From Paractinoplanes brasiliensis (GTDB lineage: Bacteria > Actinomycetota > Actinomycetes > Mycobacteriales > Micromonosporaceae): a stretch of 64,000 bases of DNA. The translations under genes were made by a program, and so were the position numbers. The DNA lies in assembly GCF_004362215.1 (NCBI RefSeq), contig NZ_SNWR01000001.1, positions 1,116,001 to 1,180,000 of the forward strand, read 5' to 3'. Positions 19,073 through 27,517 of the stretch are shown here, piece by piece. Below the pieces are notes generated by a model that saw only the letters and a list, made by a program, of their open reading frames with translations, was not told the DNA's origin and made no database searches. How positions within the stretch are numbered: position 1 is the first letter of the stretch; each line of letters starts with the position of its first letter.

Positions 19073-21420
19073 CGCTCCAGGGTGCCAGCTGTTGCGGCCG
19101 GGTGGTTGCGCTCGAGGGCGGCGCCTTCCACGTCGACGTTCGGGAGCAGGTTGTCGAGCCGGCGCGGGATCCACCACGCGGACCGGCCGAGCAGGTGCAT
19201 GACGGCCGGGATGAGCAGCATGCGTACGAGGAAGGCGTCGGTGAGCACGCCGAAGGCCAGGCCGAAACCGAGCGACCGGATGATCGCCGTGTTGGCGAAG
19301 ATGAAGCCGCCGAACACCGCGATCATGATGATGGCGGCGGCGGTGACCACCGTACGGCCGGCGTGCACACCCTGACGCACGGCCAACCTCGCCGGGGCGC
19401 CGTGGGCGTACGCCTCGCGCATGCCCGACACCAGGAACAGCTGGTAGTCCATGGCCAGCCCGAACAGGATGCCGATCAGGATGGTGGGCAGGAAGCTGAG
19501 CACCGGGTTGGGGTCGTGCACCCCGAAGACCGCGCCCAGCCAGCCCCACTGGAAGATCGCGGTGATCCCGCCGAACGTGGCGAACAGCGACAGGATGAAC
19601 CCGAGCGTGGCGGTCAGCGGCACCAGGATCGACCGGAACACGAAGATCAGAATGATCAGCGACAGGCCCAGCACCAGCCCGAGGTAGCCCGGCAGGGCCT
19701 CGGCGAGCTGCTCGGAGATGTCGATGTTGCCGCTGGCGCTGCCGGCCACGCCCAGCCGCACGTCGGTGGGCAGCGGCGACAGGTCACGCAGGTCACGCAC
19801 GACCTGTTCGGTGGAGGAGCTGGACGGGCCGTCGGCCGGGATCACCTGGAACCCGAGCAGCGTCTTGTCCTCGGACTGCCCGATCGGCGCGACCGCGGTG
19901 ACCCCGTCCACGGCGAGCAGCCGCTCGGCTACGCGCACCTGCTCCGCGACCAGGCGGGCCTGCTCGGTGATCGGCTGCGGCAGGTCGGCCACCACGAGCA
20001 GCGGCCCGTTGACGCCGGCCCCGAACTTCTCCTCGATCTTTTTGTACGCCTGGTACTGCGTCGAGCTCGCCGCCTCGGAGCTGCCGTCGGGCAGGCCCAG
20101 CCGCATCGACAGGGCCGGCACGGCGATAGTGAGCAGCACCGCCAGGCCGCCGAGGACGGTCAGCACCGCGCGGCCGGTGCTCATCGGCTCGCTCGGCGCC
20201 CGGCCGTGGTGGGTCCGGCCGATGCGCGCGCGGGCCTTGCGGCTGAGGATCCGGGCGCCCAGCAGCGACAGCAGCGCCGGGGTGAGGCTGACGGCCAGCA
20301 GCACCGACACGGCGACGCAGATCGCGCCGACGGTGCCCATCAGGCCGAGGAAGCCGATGCCGGTGACGTTCAGCGCGAGCAGGGCGACCAGCACGGTCGA
20401 GCCGGCGAAGACGACCGCGTTGCCGGAGGTGCCGTTGGCCAGCCCGATCGACTCGTGCAACTCCACGCCGTCGAGCAGCTGCCGCCGGTGCCGGTTGAGG
20501 ATGAACAGGCAGTAGTCGATGCCGACGGCCAGCCCGAGCATGATCCCGAGCACCGGGGTGATCGACAGCATCTCGACCACGCCGCTCAACGCCAGCGCGG
20601 CGGTGACGCCGATACCCACGCCGGCCAGCGCCGTCACGATCGGCAGGGCCGCCGCGACCACCGCCCCCAGCATGATCATCAGGGTGATGGCGGCGATGAC
20701 CACGCCGGCGACCTCGCCGACGCCCAGCACCTCGGGCACGCCCTGGGTGATGTCGCTGGAGAAGTCGGCTTCCACCCCGTCCGGCACGCCCGCGCTGACG
20801 TGCTCGACCACGCTCTCCTTGGTCTCGGGGGTGACGTCGAGCCGAGCCTCGGTGAAGACGACCTGCGCGACCGCGGCGGCGCCGTCCGGCGACACCGTAC
20901 GGACCTGGGCCGACATGTCGATGAGCCGTTGCGACTGGTCAAGGGTGGTGCTCTGCGCCTGGAGCTGCTCCTCGGCCACCGCGCGCTGGGCGGCGGGCAG
21001 CTGGGCGACCTGGGCCCGTCCCTCCTCCAACTGCCGGCGGCCGTCGGTGATCCGCGCGGTCTGCTCGGCCAGCTGCCCCTCGGTGGCGAACGGGTCAACC
21101 GTGGTGGCGATCCCGTCCAGCTCGCGGGCGCTGCGCAGGACGGCGGTGATCCCCGTACGCTGCGCCTCGGTGAACGCCGAGGAGTCGGTGGTGGAGAACA
21201 CGATCGCGCCGTTGCCGCCGCTCGCGCTCGGGAACCGGTCGGCCAGCTTGCCCGAGACCTCCTCGGTGGCGGTGCCCGGGATGGTCACCTGCGACGACAA
21301 CACGCCGCCGAACGCGAGGTAGCCACTGACGGTCACGGCAAGGACGACTGTCCAGGCAGCCAGGACGGTCCAGGCGCGGCGGGCACAGAGGCGGCCCAGG
21401 CGGTACAGCAGCTCAGCCAT
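19069..21420 (-). CDS. MMPL-family (RND superfamily) membrane transporter
   Basis: A 783-residue, ~12-helix transporter starting at ATG 21420. It has the duplicated RND layout: one helix, a large extracellular loop (to about residue 195), five helices (IAAITLMIMLGAVVAAA...), then a second loop and five more helices. Each half carries the conserved Asp-Tyr in helix 4 (GIDYCLFILNRHRR; AMDYQLFLVSGMRE) used for proton coupling. The first loop has a Gln/Glu-rich coiled segment (RRQLEEGRAQVAQLPAAQ). MMPL proteins export lipids or small molecules to the envelope. It probably forms an operon with DUF5996 and lies just downstream of a TetR gene on the same strand, which likely represses it. Confidence 0.88.
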   Translation of the reverse strand: MAELLYRLGRLCARRAWTVLAAWTVVLAVTVSGYLAFGGVLSSQVTIPGTATEEVSGKLADRFPSASGGNGAIVFSTTDSSAFTEAQRTGITAVLRSARELDGIATTVDPFATEGQLAEQTARITDGRRQLEEGRAQVAQLPAAQRAVAEEQLQAQSTTLDQSQRLIDMSAQVRTVSPDGAAAVAQVVFTEARLDVTPETKESVVEHVSAGVPDGVEADFSSDITQGVPEVLGVGEVAGVVIAAITLMIMLGAVVAAALPIVTALAGVGIGVTAALALSGVVEMLSITPVLGIMLGLAVGIDYCLFILNRHRRQLLDGVELHESIGLANGTSGNAVVFAGSTVLVALLALNVTGIGFLGLMGTVGAICVAVSVLLAVSLTPALLSLLGARILSRKARARIGRTHHGRAPSEPMSTGRAVLTVLGGLAVLLTIAVPALSMRLGLPDGSSEAASSTQYQAYKKIEEKFGAGVNGPLLVVADLPQPITEQARLVAEQVRVAERLLAVDGVTAVAPIGQSEDKTLLGFQVIPADGPSSSSTEQVVRDLRDLSPLPTDVRLGVAGSASGNIDISEQLAEALPGYLGLVLGLSLIILIFVFRSILVPLTATLGFILSLFATFGGITAIFQWGWLGAVFGVHDPNPVLSFLPTILIGILFGLAMDYQLFLVSGMREAYAHGAPARLAVRQGVHAGRTVVTAAAIIMIAVFGGFIFANTAIIRSLGFGLAFGVLTDAFLVRMLLIPAVMHLLGRSAWWIPRRLDNLLPNVDVEGAALERNHPAATAGTLER

Positions 21421-21446
21421 TGATCCGGTTTTCTCGAAGGGGGATG

Positions 21447-22082
21447 TCAGTAACCGGTACGGATGTCGTCGATCAAACGATCGAGCAGGTCGTGCCAGTG
21501 CTTGCGGGCCCGGTCGCCGGTGACCGCGCCGGTGCCGGCTATCCAGTGGTGCGCGATCACCTCGGTGCCGTGCATGAGCGAGCTCACCAGCAGTTCGGCC
21601 TCCAGCGGATCCCGGTCGGGGTGGCGCTCGGCCAGCTCGCGGGCGAGGTCGGCCGTCGTACGGGAGAAAGTGGCCTGGAAGATCTGCCGCGGCCGCGGGT
21701 CGCCGGCGCTGAACCCGCCGAGGGCCCGCCACAGGAACGCGATCGTGCTGGGCACGTCGGCCGCCCGCAGGGCCGCGGCCACCGTCGCGAACATCTCGGC
21801 CCGGGTGCCCGCCCCGACGGCACTCGCGCTGACCTGCGTACGGAAGGCCTCGATGACCGTCCCGAGCACCTCCGTGCAGGCGGTCGTCACCACGTCGTCG
21901 ATCGAGGCGAAATGGTTGAAGATGGTCCGTCGCGACACGTCGGCCCGCGTGGCCAGTTCCTCCACGCTGAACCGTGCCGTGCCACCCTCGTCGATGAGGG
22001 CCTTGGCGGCGTCGAGGATGGCCCGGCGGTGGCGGGCCTTCAGAGCCGCCCGCCGATCCGGCACCTCCGCGTTGACGACCAC
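21447..22082 (-). CDS. TetR-family regulator of the MMPL operon
   Basis: About 211 residues from GTG 22082 (GTG 22094 also possible). The HTH is RHRRAILDAAKALIDEGG followed by VEELATRADVSRRTIFNHFASID (residues 15-60). The C-terminal ligand domain ends with WHDLLDRLIDDIRTGY. It lies 26 bp upstream of the MMPL gene on the same strand. The gene start is preceded by a short AT-richer stretch with tgcac/gtgca words (22095-22120) that could be promoter and operator. No ribosome site is evident for the upstream GTGs, so the mRNA may be leaderless. It likely represses itself, the transporter and DUF5996. Confidence 0.8.
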   Translation of the reverse strand: MVVNAEVPDRRAALKARHRRAILDAAKALIDEGGTARFSVEELATRADVSRRTIFNHFASIDDVVTTACTEVLGTVIEAFRTQVSASAVGAGTRAEMFATVAAALRAADVPSTIAFLWRALGGFSAGDPRPRQIFQATFSRTTADLARELAERHPDRDPLEAELLVSSLMHGTEVIAHHWIAGTGAVTGDRARKHWHDLLDRLIDDIRTGY

Positions 22083-22149
22083 GAATGCGTACACTAAATG
22101 CAGCGTTGCACCGCGTGCAAACTGATCGGGCCCGCCCCGGCCGGCCGCC

Positions 22150-22890
22150 TTATTCGCCGGAACGGATGAGCGCCCACACGACCTTGCCGCCGGGCAGCGG
22201 GGTGGCGCCCCAATGGGTGGCCACCGCGGCCACGATGCGCAGACCACGCCCCGACCCCGGTCGCATCAGCGTGCTCGTGTGCGCCGGCTCCTCCGGCACC
22301 CGGGGCATCGCCGGCGCGTCGTCCTGCACGCCGATGCGCAGGTAGCGTCCCGTGTGGACGACGGTCAGGTCGAAATCCGAGCCTGCATGCACGATCGCGT
22401 TGGCCGCCAGCTCGTTCGCCACCAGCCGGGCCGGGGCGTGCAGCTGCGGCAGACCCCAGGCCAGGCAGGCATCCCCCGTCACGTTCCGGGCGGCGGCGGC
22501 GCTGCTGCGCTCGGGCGGCAGATGCCGGCGCTCCCAGCGCGGCACGCCGGCGTTCACGGCCAGGGCCGCGTGCGAACTGTCCTCGTAAAGTGCCACATAG
22601 GCGCGGACGGCCGACAAGCCCTCCCGTACGCCGGAAGTCGCCCCGCACAGCAGCACAGGCACTCCCCAGTGAAGCTGGGCGTCCTGCGTCACCGCCGCGA
22701 ACACACTCAGCAACGGGTCATCCTCGTGCCGCAGCCCGGCCAGATCCACGATCACCGCCGCCGGGCACTCCGCCGCGGCCTTGGCCAGCGCCGTGCCCAG
22801 CTCGGGCACCGTGACCACCGACAGCTCGCCGTGCAGGCGTACCGTCGTGATCCCGGTGCCGAGGTTCCGGTCGGTCGTCGTCGTCAACAT
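22150..22890 (-). CDS. STAS-HATPase fusion (anti-sigma antagonist plus RsbW-like kinase domain)
   Basis: A 246-residue two-domain protein. Residues 1-110 are a STAS domain (GITTVRLHGELSVVTVPELG ... AAVIVDLAGLRHEDDPLLSVF). The usual phosphoacceptor Ser/Thr in the D-[ST]-[ST]-G loop is replaced by LRHED, so it may not be phosphorylated. Residues 150-246 are a GHKL ATPase with an N-box LVANELAANAIVHAG, QDDAP, and G-box GSGRGLRIVAAVA. Normally these are separate partner proteins in the SpoIIAA/AB or RsbV/W switch. A fused form suggests an intramolecular stress-signalling module, perhaps acting on SigB/F-type sigma factors such as the one at 45.9 kb; this is inferred. Confidence 0.8.
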   Translation of the reverse strand: MLTTTTDRNLGTGITTVRLHGELSVVTVPELGTALAKAAAECPAAVIVDLAGLRHEDDPLLSVFAAVTQDAQLHWGVPVLLCGATSGVREGLSAVRAYVALYEDSSHAALAVNAGVPRWERRHLPPERSSAAAARNVTGDACLAWGLPQLHAPARLVANELAANAIVHAGSDFDLTVVHTGRYLRIGVQDDAPAMPRVPEEPAHTSTLMRPGSGRGLRIVAAVATHWGATPLPGGKVVWALIRSGE

Positions 22891-23135
22891 CGCAGCCCTC
22901 TGCTCGCACCTCCCCGCCCGTGGCGCCCTTCACGAAACGCCCGACGCCCACCCCCGCGCAATCCCTGGTCGCGCGCCTATCGCCCGATGGACGGAAGCGC
23001 TGTACCGGGGCACTTCACCGAGGCTCGAAAATCAAAAGCAGATGTCGTAGCGGGGTGGTGGGTGACGGACCGCAGCTCCCGCCGAGGGTCGCTTCGCTCC
23101 GATCTGCGTGCGTGGTTGCGCCCGGAAAACCCCGG

Positions 23136-23846
23136 TCAGGCGGCCGGGCGTTGGCGGGTCGGGCGGACGATGATCTCGTTGACGTCCACGTCGGCGGGCT
23201 GGTCGATCGCGAACTGGACGGCACGGGCGACCGCGTCGGCCGCGATGACGTCGCGGCGGTACTCGGTCATGGCGGCACGGGCGTACGGGTCGGTGATCTG
23301 ACCCGCCAGTTCGCTCTCGGTGACGCCGGGCGTGATCGTGGTGACGCGGATGCCGGGCTCGGACTCCTGGCGCAGGCCCTCGGTGATCGCCCACGCCGCG
23401 TACTTGGTGCCGGAGTAGACCGCCGAGGTGGGCACGACCTCGTGCGCGCCGACCGAGGCGGTGGTGATCAGGTGACCGGCGCCCTGGCGCTGGAAGAACG
23501 GCAGGACGGCGGCGATGCCGTGGAGCAGGCCACGCACGTTGACGTCGATCATGCGGTCCCACTCGTCGACGAGCAGCGCGTCGAGCCGGGACAGGGGCAT
23601 GACGCCCGCGTTGGCCACCAGCACGTCGACGCGGCCGTGACGTTCGGCGGCGCCGGTGACGAAGCGGGTCATCGAGTCGCGGTCGGTGACGTCGAGGTGG
23701 GCCGGTTCGAGACGTTCGGCGGCTGCGATCGGGCGGCGGGCCCCGGCCACCACGACGTGCCCGGCGATGGCCAGGCGCTGGGCCGTGGCCGCGCCGATGC
23801 CGCTGCTCGCGCCGGTCACCAGGATGATCTTCTGCTGTTCGGTCAT
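23136..23846 (-). CDS. Short-chain dehydrogenase/reductase
   Basis: A 236-residue classical SDR. The nucleotide-binding motif TGASSGIG is at residues 10-17, NAG follows LVANAG at about 84, and the catalytic YSGTK (Y-x3-K) is at about 147-151 after TTASVG. The acidic/basic choice after GARRP suggests NADP(H). The length is typical. It is divergent from an XRE regulator with a 198-bp gap that carries a repeat array. It probably reduces a carbonyl of unknown substrate and may be regulated by the adjacent MmyB-like regulator, a common pairing in actinomycetes. Confidence 0.88.
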   Translation of the reverse strand: MTEQQKIILVTGASSGIGAATAQRLAIAGHVVVAGARRPIAAAERLEPAHLDVTDRDSMTRFVTGAAERHGRVDVLVANAGVMPLSRLDALLVDEWDRMIDVNVRGLLHGIAAVLPFFQRQGAGHLITTASVGAHEVVPTSAVYSGTKYAAWAITEGLRQESEPGIRVTTITPGVTESELAGQITDPYARAAMTEYRRDVIAADAVARAVQFAIDQPADVDVNEIIVRPTRQRPAA

Positions 23847-23883
23847 GCTTCGACCGTGCGCCGGCCCGGCGCCTGCCTGGAAG

Positions 23884-24023
23884 GGTGCAACAGGGCCAGG
23901 CAGCCGAGCCGGGCCGGGTGGGTGCAACAGAGCCAGGCGGCCGAGCGTGGCCAGCTCGGGTGTGACAGGGCCAGGCGGCCGAGCCGGGCCGGCTGGGTGT
24001 GACAGGGCCAGGCAGGGCGGCCG
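23884..24023. repeat. 37-38-bp tandem repeat, about 3.7 copies, in a divergent promoter region
   Basis: Units start at 23884, 23921, 23959 and 23996, each beginning ggtgyracaggrccaggc. It fills most of the intergenic space between the SDR and XRE genes, where operators would be expected, so copy number could affect regulation. Confidence 0.85.
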
Positions 24024-24044
24024 TGGTCGGCTTACCGTTGACGT

Positions 24045-24863
24045 ATGCCGACCACTGAGCTGGGCGACTTCCTTCGCCACCGCCGCGCCGCCGTCCTGCC
24101 GTCGCAGGTCGGGCTGCCCGATCACGGCGACAGGCGGGTGGCCGGGCTGCGCCGCGAGGAAGTGGCGCAGCTGGCCGGGGTGAGCGTCGACTACTACGTG
24201 CGGCTCGAGCAGGGCCGCGAACGCAACCCGTCGGCCCAGGTGGCCGAGACCCTGGCGGTGGCCCTGCGGCTCGACGACGACGGCCGGGCGCACCTGTTCC
24301 GGCTGGCCGGGCTGGCGCCGACGGCACGGGCGGCGTACGGGAAAGATCGTGTCGAGCCGGCGCTGGTGCAGCTGATGCGGGCCTGGCCGGCCACACCCGC
24401 CCTCGTCCACAACCGGGCCTACGACATCCTGGCCGCGAACCCGCTGGGTGAGGCGCTGTTCGCCGGCTTCCCGCGCAACCTGATGCTGGCCGTGTTCACC
24501 GACCCGCGCGCCCGTGACTTCTACACCGGCTGGCCGACCGTGGCCGCGAACGCGGTGGCCGGGTTCCGCATGCAGCTGGGCAAGGCGCCCGGCCATCCGC
24601 GCATCCGGGCCGTGCTGGCCGAGCTGACCGAGCGCAGCGCCGAGTTCACCGAGCTGTGGCGCCGCCACGACGCGCGGGGCAAGAGCCTGGACGTGAAGAG
24701 TTTCCACCACCCCGAGGTGGGCGAGCTGACCTTGCGGGTGCAGACGTTCTCCGTACGGGGAAGCGACGGTCAGGAACTCGTGGTCTACTCCCCCGAACCC
24801 GGCTCGCCCAGTGCCGACGCCGTCGCCCTGCTGGGCATGCTCACCCCGTCGCAGCAGGCCTGA
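24045..24863 (+). CDS. XRE-family regulator with MmyB-like ligand domain
   Basis: A 272-residue regulator starting at ATG 24045. The HTH occupies residues 5-75 (LGDFLRHRRAAVLPSQVG; GLRREEVAQLAGVSVDYYVRLEQGRERNPS). The C-terminal MmyB-like (PAS-fold) domain shows NRAYDILAANPLGEALF, with FTDPRARDFYTGW and FHHPEVGELTL. Family members often control the adjacent divergent SDR, and the arrangement is the same here. A fatty-acid-like ligand is known for a few members; the ligand here is unknown. Confidence 0.87.
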   Translation: MPTTELGDFLRHRRAAVLPSQVGLPDHGDRRVAGLRREEVAQLAGVSVDYYVRLEQGRERNPSAQVAETLAVALRLDDDGRAHLFRLAGLAPTARAAYGKDRVEPALVQLMRAWPATPALVHNRAYDILAANPLGEALFAGFPRNLMLAVFTDPRARDFYTGWPTVAANAVAGFRMQLGKAPGHPRIRAVLAELTERSAEFTELWRRHDARGKSLDVKSFHHPEVGELTLRVQTFSVRGSDGQELVVYSPEPGSPSADAVALLGMLTPSQQA

Positions 24864-24922
24864 TCACCGCTCTACTGTGGACCCGCACGACAGGGCTGGA
24901 CAATCGGCGGTATTGTTCCGCT

Positions 24923-25738
24923 GTGGATCACAGCAGCGCCGCCCGCCACGGGCTCGACCCGAACGTTGCGCACCCGGCCCGCCGATACAACTACTGGCTG
25001 GGCGGCAAGGACCATTTCGCCGCCGACCGGGCCTCGGGTGACGCGCTCGAAAAGCTGTTCCCCAAGGTCCGCGACGGCGCCCTGGCCAACCGCGCCCAGC
25101 TGCAGCGGGCCACCAAGTTCCTGGCCGCCGAGGCGGGCATCAGCCAGTTCCTCGACATCGGCACCGGCCTGCCCACCGCCGACAACACCCACGAGGTCGC
25201 GCAGCGGATCATCCCGGACGCGCGGATCGTCTACGTCGACAACGACCCGCTGGTCATGGTGCACGCCCGCGCCCTGCTCAACAGCAGCCCCCAGGGGCGT
25301 ACGGCGTACATCGAAGCCGACCTGAACAACCCGCGGTCGATCCTGGAGAACCCGACGCTGCACGACACCCTCGACCTGGGCCGGCCGGTCGGCCTGATGC
25401 TGATCGCTGTGCTGCACTTCATCCACGGCGACGGCGCCGCCCAGCCGATCGTGCGTGAGCTGCTCGACGGGCTGCCGTCGGGCAGTTACCTGGTCGCCAC
25501 CCACGCCACCGCCGACTTCGGCACGCCCGAGCAGCAAGCGATCTATCGTCAGCTGGTCGAACAGGGCAAGTCCGACGTCTGGACCAGGCCCAAGGACGAG
25601 TTCGCCGCCCTGTTCGACGGTCTCGAGCTGGTCGAGCCCGGGGTCGTGCCGGCCAGCGAGTGGCGGCCCGACCCCGGCGCGGTCATTCCCCCGCGCTCCG
25701 ACATCAACATCTGGACGGCGGTCGGCCGCAAACCCTGA
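24923..25738 (+). CDS. DUF574-type SAM-dependent methyltransferase
   Basis: A 271-residue protein of the actinobacterial SAM-methyltransferase family once called DUF574 (Methyltransf_19). Signatures are ARRYNYWLGGKDHFAADR near the N-terminus, QFLDIGTGLPTADNTHEVAQ as SAM-binding motif I, VYVDNDPLV with the acidic residue, and EWRPDP towards the end. GTG 24923 is chosen because it directly precedes the conserved N-terminus. Substrates of this family are unknown; the genes are greatly expanded in Streptomyces and Actinoplanes. It lies 59 bp after the XRE gene on the same strand. Confidence 0.88.
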   Translation: MDHSSAARHGLDPNVAHPARRYNYWLGGKDHFAADRASGDALEKLFPKVRDGALANRAQLQRATKFLAAEAGISQFLDIGTGLPTADNTHEVAQRIIPDARIVYVDNDPLVMVHARALLNSSPQGRTAYIEADLNNPRSILENPTLHDTLDLGRPVGLMLIAVLHFIHGDGAAQPIVRELLDGLPSGSYLVATHATADFGTPEQQAIYRQLVEQGKSDVWTRPKDEFAALFDGLELVEPGVVPASEWRPDPGAVIPPRSDINIWTAVGRKP

Positions 25739-25761
25739 CGTCCCATCCCCGGCTCTCCCCG

Positions 25762-25862
25762 GGCGATCGGGCCGCTGCCGCCTTTCACCAGGCGATCGGG
25801 CCGCTGCCGCTCTTCACCGGGCGATCGGGCCGCTGCCGGCTTTCACCAGGCGATCGGGCCGT
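25762..25862. repeat. 29-bp tandem repeat running into the 3' end of an SDR gene
   Basis: Units start at 25762, 25791, 25820 and 25849 (ggcgatcgggccgctgccg + ctttcacca-type end). The last unit contains the SDR's own final codons (GPIAW-stop on the minus strand). The extra copies lie just downstream of the stop, so they appear to be tandem duplications of the gene's 3' end. Confidence 0.88.
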
Positions 25863-26565
25863 TGTCGTCGAAGTAGCCGCCGGTCGGGCCGTCGTCGGGC
25901 AGGGTGGCGAGGTGGATCGCGATCCGGGCGCCCTGTTCCGGCGTACGGTATCCGCGGAACCCGTTGAGGTCGGTCGCCACGAACCCCGGGCACCCCAGGT
26001 TGATCAGGATATTCGTGTCGCCCAGTTCCTTGGCGTACTGGATCGTGACCGCGTTCAGGAACGACTTCGAGGGCGCGTACGCCGCCGAGATCGGCCCGGT
26101 CGCGTCGGTGTTCGCGCTCTGCAGCGTGAGCGAGCCGACGGTGCTCGACATGTTCACGATGCGCGGGGCGGGTGAACGGCGCAGCAGCGGCAGCATCGCG
26201 TTGGTGACCCGGACGACGCCGATCACGTTGGTCTCCACCACCGTGCGGATGACGGCCGGGTCGACCACGGTGGGCTCCTGCGGGCTCTCGCCGGTGATGC
26301 CCGCGTTGTTGACCAGCACGTCCAGGCCGCCCCGGTCGCCGAGCAGCTCGGCCGCCGCGGTGACGCTCGCGTCGTCGGTGACGTCGAGCGGCACCCCGAA
26401 CGCGTCCACCCCGGCCGCGCGCAGCTTCTCGACCGACGCCTCCCGCCGTACGTCGTCCCGGGCGCCCACGCCGACCGACCAGCCCAGCGCGCCGAGGCCC
26501 GCCGCGATCTCGTACCCGATGCCCTTGTTCGCGCCGGTGACCAGCGCTGTCGTCTGATTGCTCAT
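25843..26565 (-). CDS. Short-chain dehydrogenase/reductase (carbonyl reductase-like)
   Basis: A 240-residue SDR of the carbonyl-reductase-like type. TGANKGIG lies at residues 10-17, NNAGITG at about 86, the catalytic Ser in VNMSSTVG, and YAPSKSF (Y-x3-K) at about 161. The C-terminus GGYFDDNGPIAW is typical of NADPH-dependent SDRs encoded beside LysR genes. It is divergent from a LysR regulator 69 bp away, which likely controls it. Its stop codon lies within a tandem array of its own last codons. Confidence 0.88.
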   Translation of the reverse strand: MSNQTTALVTGANKGIGYEIAAGLGALGWSVGVGARDDVRREASVEKLRAAGVDAFGVPLDVTDDASVTAAAELLGDRGGLDVLVNNAGITGESPQEPTVVDPAVIRTVVETNVIGVVRVTNAMLPLLRRSPAPRIVNMSSTVGSLTLQSANTDATGPISAAYAPSKSFLNAVTIQYAKELGDTNILINLGCPGFVATDLNGFRGYRTPEQGARIAIHLATLPDDGPTGGYFDDNGPIAW

Positions 26566-26634
26566 GCCTCGATCGTTCGCCCGGACGCCGTTTCGGGCCA
26601 ACACTGTCTGGGTCGCCGGCGATACCGTGAAGGT

Positions 26635-27462
26635 ATGGAAACGCGGGAGCTGCGCTATTTCGTCGCCGTCGCCGAGGAACTGCACTTCGGACGGGCGGCG
26701 CAACGGCTCGGCATGGCACAGCCGCCGCTGTCCCGGGCGATCAGCCAGTTGGAGCGGCGACTGGGCGTGCAGTTGTTCCACCGTACGAGCCGCGCGGTGA
26801 CGCTGACCGAGCCGGGCACGGTGCTGCTGCGCGAGGGACGGGCGGCGCTGGACGCGGTCGAGGCGGCGGAAAGGCGTACGCGCAGGGCCTCGGTGAACCC
26901 CGGGCTGGTGCTCGCCTCGAAAGCGGGGGCGTCGGGCGAGATTCTGGCGAAACTGCTGGATGCGTACGCGGCGGAGCCGGGCTCGGTTCCCGTCGACGTG
27001 GTGCTCTGCGGGGTCGGGCAGCAGGAGGGAATGCTGCGTGACGGGCGTGCGGATGTGGCGTTGCTGCATCTGCCGTTCGACTCGACGGCCGGGCTCGACG
27101 TCGAGGAGCTGAACACCGAGCCGCAGGTGTTGCTGCTGCCCTCGGGGCACCCGCTCAGCACCCGCCCCTCCCTCCGCATGTCTGATTTATCGGACTTGGC
27201 CATGCCGCGGTGGCCCGATGTGGACGGCGTCTATCCGGACGGCGACGGGCCCGAAGTGCGCGACCACACCCAGCTGCTGCAGCTCATCACGCTGGGGCGG
27301 GCGGTGGCGGTGCTGCCCGAATCGGCCCGCAGCCAGCTCGGCGACACCATCGTGACCGTGCCGGTGCTGGACGCGCCGCTGGTCACGACGGTGATCGCCT
27401 GGCCGCCGCACAGCCGGTCGCGCGCCCTGGCGGGACTGGTCATGGCCGCGACCCGCCTTTGA
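26635..27462 (+). CDS. LysR-family regulator, divergent from SDR
   Basis: A 275-residue LysR protein. HTH residues 1-60 read METRELRYFVAVAEELHFGR, then RLGMAQPPLSRAISQLERRLG. The effector domain spans about 90-270. ATG 26635 has aagg just before it and a TACCGT hexamer immediately upstream, so the transcript may be nearly leaderless. The divergent SDR gene is its likely target. It is slightly short for the family (usually ~290-300). Confidence 0.87.
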   Translation: METRELRYFVAVAEELHFGRAAQRLGMAQPPLSRAISQLERRLGVQLFHRTSRAVTLTEPGTVLLREGRAALDAVEAAERRTRRASVNPGLVLASKAGASGEILAKLLDAYAAEPGSVPVDVVLCGVGQQEGMLRDGRADVALLHLPFDSTAGLDVEELNTEPQVLLLPSGHPLSTRPSLRMSDLSDLAMPRWPDVDGVYPDGDGPEVRDHTQLLQLITLGRAVAVLPESARSQLGDTIVTVPVLDAPLVTTVIAWPPHSRSRALAGLVMAATRL

Positions 27463-27517
27463 CAAAGTCGTTTCAGATGTTCCGATCATCGGGATGGTGG
27501 GAGTATCGTACCGGGCC

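Noticed and set aside
19102..21423. A 773-codon plus-strand frame opposite the MMPL gene
   Set aside because: Asp/Arg/Gly/His-rich shadow; the transporter is on the other strand.
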